A program made the position numbers and the translations under genes. This document shows, piece after piece, positions 1 to 8,584 of a DNA stretch of 64,000 nt. The DNA lies in the NCBI RefSeq assembly GCF_045310695.1, contig NZ_JBJIAA010000016.1:1-64000 (forward strand). Direction: 5' to 3'. The notes under the pieces were generated by a model. That model did not search any database. It was not told the DNA's origin and worked only from the letters and a program-made list of their open reading frames with translations. Position 1 is the stretch's first letter. Every line of letters starts with the position of its first letter. This stretch comes from Clostridium_S neuense. Its GTDB lineage: Bacteria > Bacillota > Clostridia > Clostridiales > Clostridiaceae.

Positions 1-63
<63 letters not shown>

Positions 64-94
64 TTTTATTTTTTGAAATATTAGAGGTATAAAT

Positions 95-817
95 ATGAAA
101 ACGATATTTTTATACATTTACTTTGTATTTTATATGATTGTAACACTATTTTTTCAAATAAAACTTGCGTATGTGAAAAAGTATAAAGGTGAAGTTGAAT
201 ATGAAAAATTAGTACATGAGATTGTTATGCATTGGTCTCAAAATATACTTAAAGCTGTTGGAGTAAAAGTGAATATAAAGGGAATTGAAAATATACCTGA
301 AGGGACATGTGTTTTTGTTTCTAATCATCAGGGAAATTTTGATTTCTTAGTAATACTTGCCAACATAGATAAGCATATAGGTTTTTTAGCTAAAAAGGAA
401 ATTTTAAAAATAAAGATTGTAAGTGGTTGGATGAAAAAAATGCATTGTGTCTTTATTAATAGACGCGATGTAAGAGATTCTCTTAAAGCTATTAATAAAG
501 GTGTAGAAAATATTAAAAAGGGCTATTCTATGGTTATTTTTCCAGAGGGAACAAGAAGTAAAAGAAGTGAACTTGGAGAATTTAAGAAAGGTGCATTAAA
601 GCTTGCAACTAAGACAGATGTACCAATAGTACCAATAGTTTTAGATGGTACTTATAGAATCTTTGAGGATGGTAATGGTAAACTGAAATCTGGAACTGTT
701 GAAATGTCAATTTTAAAACCGATAAATATTAATGAATTGGATAGAAAGCAAAAGGCAGAATTATCAGAGAGTCTTAGAGATAAAATAGATTTAGAGCTTA
801 AAGCTATTAAGCATTAG
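95..817 (+). CDS. plsC: 1-acyl-sn-glycerol-3-phosphate acyltransferase (PlsC)
   Basis: Membrane acyltransferase that adds the second acyl chain to lysophosphatidic acid to make phosphatidic acid. An N-terminal hydrophobic helix (about residues 3-24) is followed by the PlsC domain. The catalytic NHxxxxD block is NHQGNFD at residues 77-83, with INRRD at 121-125 and the substrate-binding FPEGTRS block at 149-155. The length of 240 residues is normal for the family. The start has an AGAGGT site just upstream. It stands alone, 30 bases after a tRNA-Asn, and is followed by its own terminator. The function is secure; the acyl donor (acyl-CoA, acyl-ACP or acyl phosphate) cannot be read from the sequence. 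Confidence 0.9.
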   Translation: MKTIFLYIYFVFYMIVTLFFQIKLAYVKKYKGEVEYEKLVHEIVMHWSQNILKAVGVKVNIKGIENIPEGTCVFVSNHQGNFDFLVILANIDKHIGFLAKKEILKIKIVSGWMKKMHCVFINRRDVRDSLKAINKGVENIKKGYSMVIFPEGTRSKRSELGEFKKGALKLATKTDVPIVPIVLDGTYRIFEDGNGKLKSGTVEMSILKPININELDRKQKAELSESLRDKIDLELKAIKH

Positions 818-860
818 TTTTAAATTTCATTTAAGTTTAAAAATTAGTTGGTATTTTATA

Positions 861-904
861 AAATACATGCAAAATGTAACTAACATTTTGCATGTATTTT
901 TTTT
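861..904 (+). terminator. Rho-independent terminator after plsC
   Basis: A perfect 17-bp inverted repeat (861-877 with 883-899) with a 5-base loop is followed by a run of T. Confidence 0.85.
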
Positions 905-1348
905 ATAATTATTTATTAACAAAAAGTTAGTTTTTAACTCATAATCGCTAAAATTTAAACTTAATATTATGACCTATAGTAAGCTTAAGAAATATAAAAA
1001 TTAGTATAGAATTTTGTAATATATATAAATTAAATTTCAAGCTGATAAAAAAGCACTTGCAAAAAACTCTAAATATATGTAAATTTTAAAACGAAATGAA
1101 ATTTTAATAGGTGATAAATTCAAAAAATAAAAAATTCATAATTGAAATAATAAATTTAATGTGTTAATATATTCATATAAAAACTATTATACTTATTAAA
1201 AAAACTGGCTATATTAGAAAAATGATTAACATAAACTCAATGAATATAATATTTATACAATAAATGATATATATATTTATATTTTAAGATGAATAATTTT
1301 AAAAAAATAAGTCATTTTTATTTTGAGGTAGGAAGTGAAATTGTTAAA
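905..1348 (+). promoter_or_regulatory. Leader of the citrate operon with a candidate promoter
   Basis: This is a very AT-rich gap. The best sigma-A match is TTGAAA at 1142-1147, 17 bases, then TAATAT at 1165-1170, which would give a leader of about 175 bases. In such AT-rich DNA chance matches are common, so the promoter is tentative. I see no riboswitch or T-box here. Confidence 0.4.
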
Positions 1349-2698
1349 ATGAATAATTTTAGTCGTGAAAATGAAGGAAAAGGACCGAATTTTTATAGAG
1401 ATATATTCCCATATTCTGAAGTCCCTAAGATTAAATTTAATGGCAGTGAAAATGTAGTTGATTTGCCAGAAGATATATGGATAACTGATACTACGTTTAG
1501 AGATGGTCAACAGTCCATGACACCATTTACGGTAGAACAAATAGTTAAGATATATGATTATTTGAACAAGCTTGATAACAACTCTGGTGTTATTAGACAA
1601 ACTGAGTTTTTTTTGTATAATCCTCATGATAGAGAAGCTGTTTTTAGATGTATGGAGAGAGGATATAAATTTCCAGAAATAACTACCTGGATAAGAGCTA
1701 ATAAAAATGATTTCAAATTAGTAAGGCAAATGAATATAAAAGAAACAGGTATACTCATGTCATGTTCTGATTATCATATTTTTAAGAAACTAGGACTTAA
1801 TAGAGATGAAGCTTTAAAAAAGTATAGTGAAATTGTTGAAGAAGCTCTTTCAAACGGAATAGTTCCAAGATGTCATCTAGAGGATATAACGAGGGCTGAT
1901 TTCTTTGGATTTGTTGTACCTTTGGTAAGAAACTTTATGGATTTAAGTAAAAAATATAATATTCAAGTTAAAATAAGAGCATGTGATACACTAGGACTTG
2001 GTGTGAGTATCCCAGGGGTAGAAATGCCAAGAAGTATTCCAGGGATAATAGGTGGGCTTAAAAAGACTTGCAATGTGCCATCAGAAGCGTTAGAATGGCA
2101 TGGACACAATGATTTTTACTGTGTTGTACCTAATGCCGTTTCAGCGTGGATGTATGGATGCTCATCTGTAAACACTACCCTTCTTGGTATAGGTGAAAGA
2201 ACTGGAAATTGTCCACTGGAAGGTATGGTATTTCAATATTGTCAGCTAAAGGGCAAAAAGGATTTAAGACTTGACGTTGTTACAGAAATTGCTGAGTACT
2301 TTAAAACAGAAATGAAATATGAAATACCTGTTAGAACTCCTTTTGTTGGAGATGACTTTAATGTTACAAGAGCAGGAATTCATGCAGATGGAATATTAAA
2401 AGATGAGGAAATCTATAATATTTTTGATACGGATAAAATATTAAATAGGCCTGTAGTTGTAGCTGTTAATGAGTATTCGGGACTTGCAGGCATAGCAGCG
2501 TGGATTAACACTTACTTTAAGCTTTCAGACAAAGATAAAATAAGTAAAAGGGATAAAAGAATTTTAGAAATAAAAAAATGGGTTGACGATCAGTATGAAA
2601 ATGGAAGAACAACACCTATAGCAAATAAAGAACTTGAAATTGAAGTTAAAAGATATTTTGAAGAATTAATAGATATAGAAAAAACTAGAGCAAGTTAA
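1349..2698 (+). CDS. Re-type citrate synthase (HMGL-like family)
   Basis: Condenses acetyl-CoA with oxaloacetate to citrate. By sequence it belongs to the isopropylmalate/homocitrate synthase TIM-barrel family, not to ordinary Si-citrate synthases. From the ATG at 1349 it has 449 residues. DTTFRDGQ at 47-54 is the catalytic strand and HGHND at 251-255 supplies metal ligands. The start at 1349 is preferred over an in-frame ATG at 1289 because GAGGTAGGAAG ends 12 bases before it, while 1289 has no ribosome site. It is followed directly by aconitase and isocitrate dehydrogenase. Re-citrate synthases of this family are known from Clostridium kluyveri and, as I recall, C. acetobutylicum. Without that context it would be called isopropylmalate or homocitrate synthase. 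Confidence 0.82.
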   Translation: MNNFSRENEGKGPNFYRDIFPYSEVPKIKFNGSENVVDLPEDIWITDTTFRDGQQSMTPFTVEQIVKIYDYLNKLDNNSGVIRQTEFFLYNPHDREAVFRCMERGYKFPEITTWIRANKNDFKLVRQMNIKETGILMSCSDYHIFKKLGLNRDEALKKYSEIVEEALSNGIVPRCHLEDITRADFFGFVVPLVRNFMDLSKKYNIQVKIRACDTLGLGVSIPGVEMPRSIPGIIGGLKKTCNVPSEALEWHGHNDFYCVVPNAVSAWMYGCSSVNTTLLGIGERTGNCPLEGMVFQYCQLKGKKDLRLDVVTEIAEYFKTEMKYEIPVRTPFVGDDFNVTRAGIHADGILKDEEIYNIFDTDKILNRPVVVAVNEYSGLAGIAAWINTYFKLSDKDKISKRDKRILEIKKWVDDQYENGRTTPIANKELEIEVKRYFEELIDIEKTRAS

Positions 2699-2723
2699 TT
2701 TTACGCAAGGAGTGATATATATA

Positions 2724-4649
2724 ATGGGCTTAACAATGACAGAAAAAATAATACAGAATCATTTAGTAGTTGGCGAAATGAAAAAAGGCAGCGAAATTGG
2801 AATAAAGATTGATCATACTCTTACACAGGATTCAACAGGTACTATGGCTTATTTGCAGTTTGAAGCTTTAGGGATAGATAAAGTAAAAACTAAAAGATCT
2901 GTTGCTTATATTGATCATAATATACTTCAAACTGGTCCTGAAAATGCAGACGATCATTTGTATATTCAAACTGTAGCAAAAAAACATGGAATATATTTTT
3001 CAAAGCCAGGAAATGGAATATGTCATCAAGTTAACCTTGAAAGATTTGATGTTCCTGGTGAAACACTCATAGGCTCGGATAGTCATACTCCTACAGCAGG
3101 CGGTATGGGAATGCTTGCAATAGGAGCAGGTGGACTTGATGTTGCTGTAGCAATGGGTGGCGGAGAATATTATATAATAATGCCTCAGGTTGTCAAAGTT
3201 AACTTACTTGGAAAACTTAAACCAATGGTATCCGCTAAGGATATAATACTAAAAGTCTTAAGTATGCTTACTGTAAAAGGTGGTGTGGGAAAGGTTTTTG
3301 AATATGTTGGTGATGGAGTAAAATCTTTATCAGTACCTGAAAGAGCAACAATATGTAATATGGGTGCAGAGCTTGGAGCGACAACATCTATTTTCCCAAG
3401 TGATGAGAAGACTCTTGATTTTCTTAAAGCACAAGGAAGAGAAAGTGATTTTAAAGTTATAAATCCAGATGAAGATGCAGTGTATGACGAAACTATAACT
3501 ATAGATTTAAATGAATTAGAGCCTTTAGTTGCATGTCCACATAGCCCTGATAAGGTTAAAAAGGTTTCAGAAATAAAAAATTTAAAAGTAAATCAAATTG
3601 CTATAGGAAGCTGTACTAACTCATCATTGTTTGATTTGATGAAAGTTGCAGAGATATTAAAAGGAAAAACTATAGCAGAGAATGTTTCACTGGTAATAGC
3701 ACCAGGTTCAAAGCAGGTTTTAACTATGCTTGCTGAAAATGGAGTATTAGCACAGCTTGTAGCTTCAGGAGCTAGAATACTTGAATGTGCATGCGGACCT
3801 TGCATAGGAATGGGTCAATCACCATGTACAGATGGTGTATCCTTAAGAACTTTTAACAGAAATTTTGAAGGAAGATCGGGAACTGTTTCAGCTCAGGTTT
3901 ATTTATTAAGTCCTGAGACAGCTGCTGTATCTGCTTTGACAGGATATTTGACAGATCCTACTACTTTTGATGGCAAAGTTGATGTTGAGCTTCCAAAGGA
4001 GTTTATGGTTAATGATAATTTGATAGTTCCGCCAGCAGAAGATGGAGAAGAAGTTGAAATTGTAAGAGGACCTAATATTAAGCCATTCCCTAAGGCAAAA
4101 CCTATAGCAGCTAAATTAGAGGGAATTGCACTTACAAAGGTTGGAGATAATATAACTACAGACCATATTATGCCTTCAAATGCAAAGCTTCTTCCATTTA
4201 GATCAAATATTCCTCATCTTGCAGATTACTGCTTAACTCCATGTGATCCAGACTTTCCTAAAAAGGCAAAGGAAAATGGTGGAGGATTTATAATTGGTGG
4301 ATCTAATTATGGACAAGGATCAAGTAGAGAGCATGCAGCTTTAGCACCTTTGTATCTTGGTATAAAAGCTGTACTTGCTAAATCATTTGCAAGAATACAC
4401 AAGGCTAATTTAATAAATAACGGTATAGTTCCTATTGTATTTAAGAATAGTGAGGATTATGATAAGATAGAAAAGAATGATAAAATCGTAATAGATAATG
4501 TTGTAAATCAAATAAATGAAGGCATTGTTACTGTGCATAATGAAACAAAAAATGAAGATTATGAGATGGTTTTAGATATACCAGAGAGACAAAAGGATAT
4601 GCTTATTTGTGGTGGAAAGCTTAATCAAATAAAAAAGCAAAACGCATAG
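2724..4649 (+). CDS. acn: Aconitate hydratase
   Basis: Isomerises citrate to isocitrate with a [4Fe-4S] cluster. From the ATG at 2724 it has 641 residues. The cluster ligands are C297 (in GSCTNS) and C357 and C360 (in CACGPC). The C-terminal swivel domain carries GDNITTDHI and the SREHAAL block. AAGGAGTG at 2707-2714 lies about 9 bases before this ATG; the longer frame would begin with a GTG inside that ribosome site. It is the middle gene of the citrate operon, 25 bases after the synthase. It is shorter than the ~900-residue AcnA type and resembles the compact mitochondrial/clostridial type. Homoaconitase or isopropylmalate isomerase is unlikely because both domains are fused and icd follows. 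Confidence 0.9.
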   Translation: MGLTMTEKIIQNHLVVGEMKKGSEIGIKIDHTLTQDSTGTMAYLQFEALGIDKVKTKRSVAYIDHNILQTGPENADDHLYIQTVAKKHGIYFSKPGNGICHQVNLERFDVPGETLIGSDSHTPTAGGMGMLAIGAGGLDVAVAMGGGEYYIIMPQVVKVNLLGKLKPMVSAKDIILKVLSMLTVKGGVGKVFEYVGDGVKSLSVPERATICNMGAELGATTSIFPSDEKTLDFLKAQGRESDFKVINPDEDAVYDETITIDLNELEPLVACPHSPDKVKKVSEIKNLKVNQIAIGSCTNSSLFDLMKVAEILKGKTIAENVSLVIAPGSKQVLTMLAENGVLAQLVASGARILECACGPCIGMGQSPCTDGVSLRTFNRNFEGRSGTVSAQVYLLSPETAAVSALTGYLTDPTTFDGKVDVELPKEFMVNDNLIVPPAEDGEEVEIVRGPNIKPFPKAKPIAAKLEGIALTKVGDNITTDHIMPSNAKLLPFRSNIPHLADYCLTPCDPDFPKKAKENGGGFIIGGSNYGQGSSREHAALAPLYLGIKAVLAKSFARIHKANLINNGIVPIVFKNSEDYDKIEKNDKIVIDNVVNQINEGIVTVHNETKNEDYEMVLDIPERQKDMLICGGKLNQIKKQNA

Positions 4650-4679
4650 GACATAATATATAAATTTGGAGGTAAAAGT

Positions 4680-5684
4680 ATGGCAAAGATACATGAGATA
4701 ACTTTGATTCCTGGTGATGGTATAGGACCAGAGGTTACAGGTGCAGCAATAAAGGTAATAGAAGCTGCAGGAGTTAAGGTTAATTGGGATGTGGTTGAAG
4801 CAGGAGCGAAGGTTATGGATGAATATAAAACTCCACTTCCAGATTATGTCCTTGAAAGCATAAAAAAGAATAAAATAGCACTTAAAGGACCGGTTACTAC
4901 ACCAGTGGGTTCAGGATTTAGAAGTGTAAATGTTGCACTTAGACAAGCTTTTAATTTGTATGCAAATGTTAGACCAATAAAAACATATGAAGGAATCCCT
5001 ACAAGATATGAAGATGTTGATTTAATAATTGTACGTGAAAATACAGAGGATTTATATGCGGGAGTGGAACATAAAATAGGAGATTATGCAGCTGAAAGCA
5101 TAAAAATTATTACAAGAGAAGCAAGTACAAGAATTGCACAGTTTGCTTTTGATATGGCAAAAAAACAAAACAGAAAAAAGGTTACAGCTGTGCATAAGGC
5201 TAATATTATGAAATTTTCCGATGGATTATTCTTAGAATGCGCAAGAAATGTATCAAAAGAGTATGGTGATGTAGAATTTGAAGATATGATTGTAGATGCT
5301 ATGAGTATGAAGCTTGTTCAAAACCCAGAAAAGTATGATGTGCTAGTAATGCCTAATCTTTATGGAGACATATTGTCTGACATGGCTGCTGGACTTGTAG
5401 GTGGACTTGGAGTAGCACCTGGAGCAAATATAGGAGATGAAATATCTGTTTTTGAATCCATTCATGGTTCAGCACCAGATATTGCAGGCAAAAATATTGC
5501 AAATCCAACTGCTGCAATATTGTCAGGCGTTATGATGCTTAGATTTATAGGTGAAATGGAGGCTGCTGATAAGATTGATGCTGCCATAAAAAATGTTTTA
5601 AAGACAGGAAAAGCTCTTACAGTTGACCTTGGCGGAAAAGCTACAACTAGTGAATTCACAGAGGAAGTAATCAAAAATCTTTAG
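4680..5684 (+). CDS. icd: Isocitrate dehydrogenase, short NAD-type subfamily
   Basis: Oxidatively decarboxylates isocitrate to 2-oxoglutarate, which feeds glutamate synthesis. It has 334 residues, the length of the small IDH/isopropylmalate dehydrogenase-like class. The substrate-binding SVNVALR is at 82-88, RENTEDLYAG at 119-128, a catalytic-site GDILSDMAAGL stretch lies near 229, and ESIHGSAPDIAGK near 260 lies in the cofactor site. An Asp in that cofactor loop usually goes with NAD, but this is an inference. GGAGG lies 6-10 bases before the ATG. It is the last gene of the operon and has a terminator behind it. Homoisocitrate or isopropylmalate dehydrogenase is the alternative; the operon makes isocitrate the likely substrate. 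Confidence 0.85.
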   Translation: MAKIHEITLIPGDGIGPEVTGAAIKVIEAAGVKVNWDVVEAGAKVMDEYKTPLPDYVLESIKKNKIALKGPVTTPVGSGFRSVNVALRQAFNLYANVRPIKTYEGIPTRYEDVDLIIVRENTEDLYAGVEHKIGDYAAESIKIITREASTRIAQFAFDMAKKQNRKKVTAVHKANIMKFSDGLFLECARNVSKEYGDVEFEDMIVDAMSMKLVQNPEKYDVLVMPNLYGDILSDMAAGLVGGLGVAPGANIGDEISVFESIHGSAPDIAGKNIANPTAAILSGVMMLRFIGEMEAADKIDAAIKNVLKTGKALTVDLGGKATTSEFTEEVIKNL

Positions 5685-5698
5685 TAAGATTTAATAAT

Positions 5699-5741
5699 AG
5701 CAGGTAGTTTTGTATAAAACAAAATTATCTGCTGTTTTTTT
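5699..5741 (+). terminator. Terminator of the citrate operon
   Basis: A 15-bp stem (5699-5713 with 5719-5733, including G-T wobble pairs) is followed by a run of seven or more T. Confidence 0.85.
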
Positions 5742-5790
5742 ATGCAAAGCTATATTTAAAAATTTTGTGCATTATTAAGTTTAAGGAAGT

Positions 5791-5856
5791 TGTATTCATA
5801 TTTTCAAATGAATATTTATAAAATATGTTGAATATTTATAACAAAAGTTGTATAAT
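5791..5856 (+). promoter_or_regulatory. argG promoter with candidate ArgR sites
   Basis: TTGAAT at 5828-5833, a 17-base spacer and a perfect TATAAT at 5851-5856 form a strong sigma-A promoter about 60 bases before the argG start. TGAATATTTATAA occurs twice, at 5809-5821 and 5829-5841, spaced exactly 20 bp; the second copy covers the -35 box. TATTCAT at 5793-5799 is also inverted against ATGAATA at 5808-5814. The TGAAT/ATTCA words resemble ARG-box half sites, so ArgR control is plausible but not proven. Confidence 0.55.
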
Positions 5857-5916
5857 AATAATCATTAAATCAGAAAAGTTAATTTTTTAATATATATGAA
5901 AAGGAGATTGTTATAT

Positions 5917-7119
5917 ATGAAAGAGAAAGTTGTTTTAGCATATTCAGGAGGATTGGATACTTCAGTAACAATTCCATGGCTTAAGGATAATTATGATGTT
6001 GATGTAATAGCAGTATGCGTTAATGTTGGTCAAGATGATGATATGGAAAAGGTTAAAGTTAAAGCAATAGAAAGCGGTGCTGCTAAAATATATGTTGAGG
6101 ACGTAAAAGAGGAATTTGTAACAGACTATTTATATCAGGCAATTAAATGGAATGCTGTTTATGAAGGTAAATACCTTTTAGGAACTTCGTTTGCTAGACC
6201 TCTTATAGCAAAAAAATTGGTTGAAATTGCTCATAAAGAAGGAGCGAAATATATATGCCACGGATGCACAGGAAAAGGAAATGATCAAGTTCGTTTTGAA
6301 ACAGCAATAGCTGCAATGGATCCTAGTATAAAAATTATAGCGCCATGGAGAATTTGGGATATTGATTCAAGAGAAGCGGAAATAGATTATGCAAAATCTA
6401 AAGGAGTAGAAGTTCCTGTAACAAAGGAAAAGATATATTCAGAAGATAAAAATTTATGGCATACAAGTCATGAAGGTGGAGATCTTGAAGATCCTAAAAA
6501 TGAGCATAAAGAAGAAATGTACTCAATGGTTGTGCCTCCAGAAAAAGCAAAGGATGAGGTCACCTATTTAAGTATATCTTTTAAAAAAGGAGTTCCGTGT
6601 AAGGTTAATGGAGAGGAATTATCTCCTGTTAAACTTATGGAAACATTAAATAAGATAGCAGGAGAAAATGGAATAGGTGTTGCAGACCTTGTAGAGAACA
6701 GACTCGTAGGAATGAAATCAAGAGGAGTATATGAGACTCCAGCTGGAACTGTTCTTTATGAAGCTCATACTCAACTTGAATTTTTAACGGTTGAAAAATA
6801 TTCATTTCAATACAAACAAGTTCTTGAACACAAGTATTCAGAACTCGTATATGACGGATTATGGTTTACTAATTTAAGGGAAGCACTTGATGCCTTTGTA
6901 GATAAAACTCAAGAAAATGTAACTGGAACAGTAAAACTTAAATTGTATAAAGGAAATATAAAGGTAGCTGGAATAGATACAGAATATGCACTTTATGATG
7001 AGGGAATATCCTCCTTTGGAGCTAGTGAGTTGTACAGCCATAAGGATGCAGAAGGATTTATAAATTTATTTAGTCTTCCAAGTAAAATAAAAGCTATGAA
7101 ACATTTAGGTGATAAATAA
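5917..7119 (+). CDS. argG: Argininosuccinate synthase
   Basis: Joins citrulline and aspartate, with ATP, to argininosuccinate. It has 400 residues from the ATG at 5917. The ATP pyrophosphatase loop AYSGGLDTS is at residues 8-16, and the GTSFARP and CHGCTGKGNDQ substrate-binding stretches follow. AAGGAG at 5901-5906 sits 10 bases upstream of this ATG; an earlier in-frame ATG at 5896 precedes that site and is unlikely. It is the first gene of argGH, overlapping argH by one base (TAATG). The first six steps of arginine synthesis are not in this window. Confidence 0.96.
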   Translation: MKEKVVLAYSGGLDTSVTIPWLKDNYDVDVIAVCVNVGQDDDMEKVKVKAIESGAAKIYVEDVKEEFVTDYLYQAIKWNAVYEGKYLLGTSFARPLIAKKLVEIAHKEGAKYICHGCTGKGNDQVRFETAIAAMDPSIKIIAPWRIWDIDSREAEIDYAKSKGVEVPVTKEKIYSEDKNLWHTSHEGGDLEDPKNEHKEEMYSMVVPPEKAKDEVTYLSISFKKGVPCKVNGEELSPVKLMETLNKIAGENGIGVADLVENRLVGMKSRGVYETPAGTVLYEAHTQLEFLTVEKYSFQYKQVLEHKYSELVYDGLWFTNLREALDAFVDKTQENVTGTVKLKLYKGNIKVAGIDTEYALYDEGISSFGASELYSHKDAEGFINLFSLPSKIKAMKHLGDK

Positions 7120-8438
7120 TGAAGCTTTGGGGTGGAAGATTTAGAGAAAGTGAAAGTAAGCTTATGGAAGAATTTAATGCTTCTTTAAGCTTTGATAAAA
7201 GATTATTTTTGGAAGATATTACTGGAAGCATTGCTCATGTAAAAATGCTTAATAAATGTGGAATAGTAAATGAAGATGAATGCATAAATATAATTAATGG
7301 ATTAAAGAGCATATTAAAAGATATTGAAACAGGAAAACTCGAAATAAATGGAGAATATGAGGATATACACAGCTTTGTTGAAACTAATTTAATTGAGAGA
7401 ATTGGTCAAGACGGTAAGAAGCTTCATACGGCAAGAAGTAGAAACGATCAAGTTGCAGTTGACATGAAAATGTATGCTAAAAAAGTATCAATGAATATAG
7501 TAAAGTGCATAGATAATTTGCTAAAAACGCTAAAAGAAAAAGGTGAAGAAAATAACTATATAATGCCAGGGTATACACATATGCAAAGGGCTCAGGTAGT
7601 TACATTTACTCATCATATGATGGCTTATTACAGCATGCTTAAAAGAGATAAAAAAAGAATTGAAAATGCAGTGGAAATTTTAAATGAGAGTCCACTTGGG
7701 TGCTGTGCACTTGCAGGAACTATATATGATACGGATAGGGAGTTTACTGCAAAGGAGCTTAATTTTAAAAAGCCAGTAGATAATTTTCTTGATGGAGTTA
7801 GTGATAGAGATTATGTTATAGAACTTCTTTCAAGTTTTTCTATTTGTATGATGCATTTAAGTAGACTAAGTGAAGAACTCATTATTTGGAGTACTAAAGA
7901 ATTTAGCTTTATTGAAATGAATGATAAATTTTCAACTGGAAGCAGTATAATGCCTCAAAAAAAGAATCCTGATGCGGCAGAGCTTATTCGTGGAAAGACA
8001 GGAAGAGTTTACGGAAGCCTTATGGCAATGCTTACTGTTATGAAAGGACTTCCACTTGCTTACGATAAAGATATGCAGGAGGATAAAGAACAATTTTTTG
8101 ATGCGGCAGATACTTTAGAAATGTGCTTAATGGTTATGCAAGGAATGGTTTCAACAATGGTAGTAAAAGAAAAAAAGTTAAAAGAAGCTGTAAAACAAGG
8201 ATTTTTAAATGCAACAGATGTTGCTGATTATCTTGTTAAAAAAGGAATACCCTTTAGAGATGCACATAGAATTTCTGGTGAAATAGTGATTTATTGTGAA
8301 GAAAATCAGAAGAGTATAGAAGAGCTGTCATTAGAAGAATTTAAAGCATTTAGTACATTGTTTGAAGAGGATGTTTATAATTCTATTGATTATAACGAGA
8401 TTTTGAAAAAAGGAATAAAAAAAATAATGAAATTATAG
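7119..8438 (+). CDS. argH: Argininosuccinate lyase
   Basis: Cleaves argininosuccinate to arginine and fumarate. It belongs to the fumarase/aspartase superfamily and has 439 residues. The family signature GSSIMPQKKNPD begins at residue 274, the N terminus has the typical KLWGGRF, and HTARSRNDQ lies near 105. Its ATG overlaps the argG stop codon, so the two are translationally coupled. There is no clear terminator between argH and the next gene, which has its own promoter. Confidence 0.96.
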   Translation: MKLWGGRFRESESKLMEEFNASLSFDKRLFLEDITGSIAHVKMLNKCGIVNEDECINIINGLKSILKDIETGKLEINGEYEDIHSFVETNLIERIGQDGKKLHTARSRNDQVAVDMKMYAKKVSMNIVKCIDNLLKTLKEKGEENNYIMPGYTHMQRAQVVTFTHHMMAYYSMLKRDKKRIENAVEILNESPLGCCALAGTIYDTDREFTAKELNFKKPVDNFLDGVSDRDYVIELLSSFSICMMHLSRLSEELIIWSTKEFSFIEMNDKFSTGSSIMPQKKNPDAAELIRGKTGRVYGSLMAMLTVMKGLPLAYDKDMQEDKEQFFDAADTLEMCLMVMQGMVSTMVVKEKKLKEAVKQGFLNATDVADYLVKKGIPFRDAHRISGEIVIYCEENQKSIEELSLEEFKAFSTLFEEDVYNSIDYNEILKKGIKKIMKL

Positions 8439-8500
8439 CAGGTAATATTTTCAAAAAATCAAAAAAATGAAACAATAATAGTGAAAAAATTTCATAAATG

Positions 8501-8509
8501 TGATATAAT
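8501..8509 (+). promoter_or_regulatory. Extended -10 promoter before the P-loop kinase-like gene
   Basis: TG-A-TATAAT at 8501-8509 is a perfect extended -10 element. GTGAAA at 8481-8486, 17 bases upstream, is a weak -35. Confidence 0.5.
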
Positions 8510-8584
8510 ACTCATTGACGCGGTTGAAATTGAATGAGACTAACTATTCAACTTTCATTTTTCGCATTAGGGGGTTATAATAAC

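Noticed and set aside
1277..1627. 116-codon reverse frame over the citrate synthase start
   Set aside because: It lies opposite a well-supported gene and has the Ile/Tyr/Phe-rich look of antisense AT-rich DNA.
5742..5916. T-box or other RNA leader before argG
   Set aside because: No T-box sequence or terminator/antiterminator pair is visible; only promoter and operator-like words are found.
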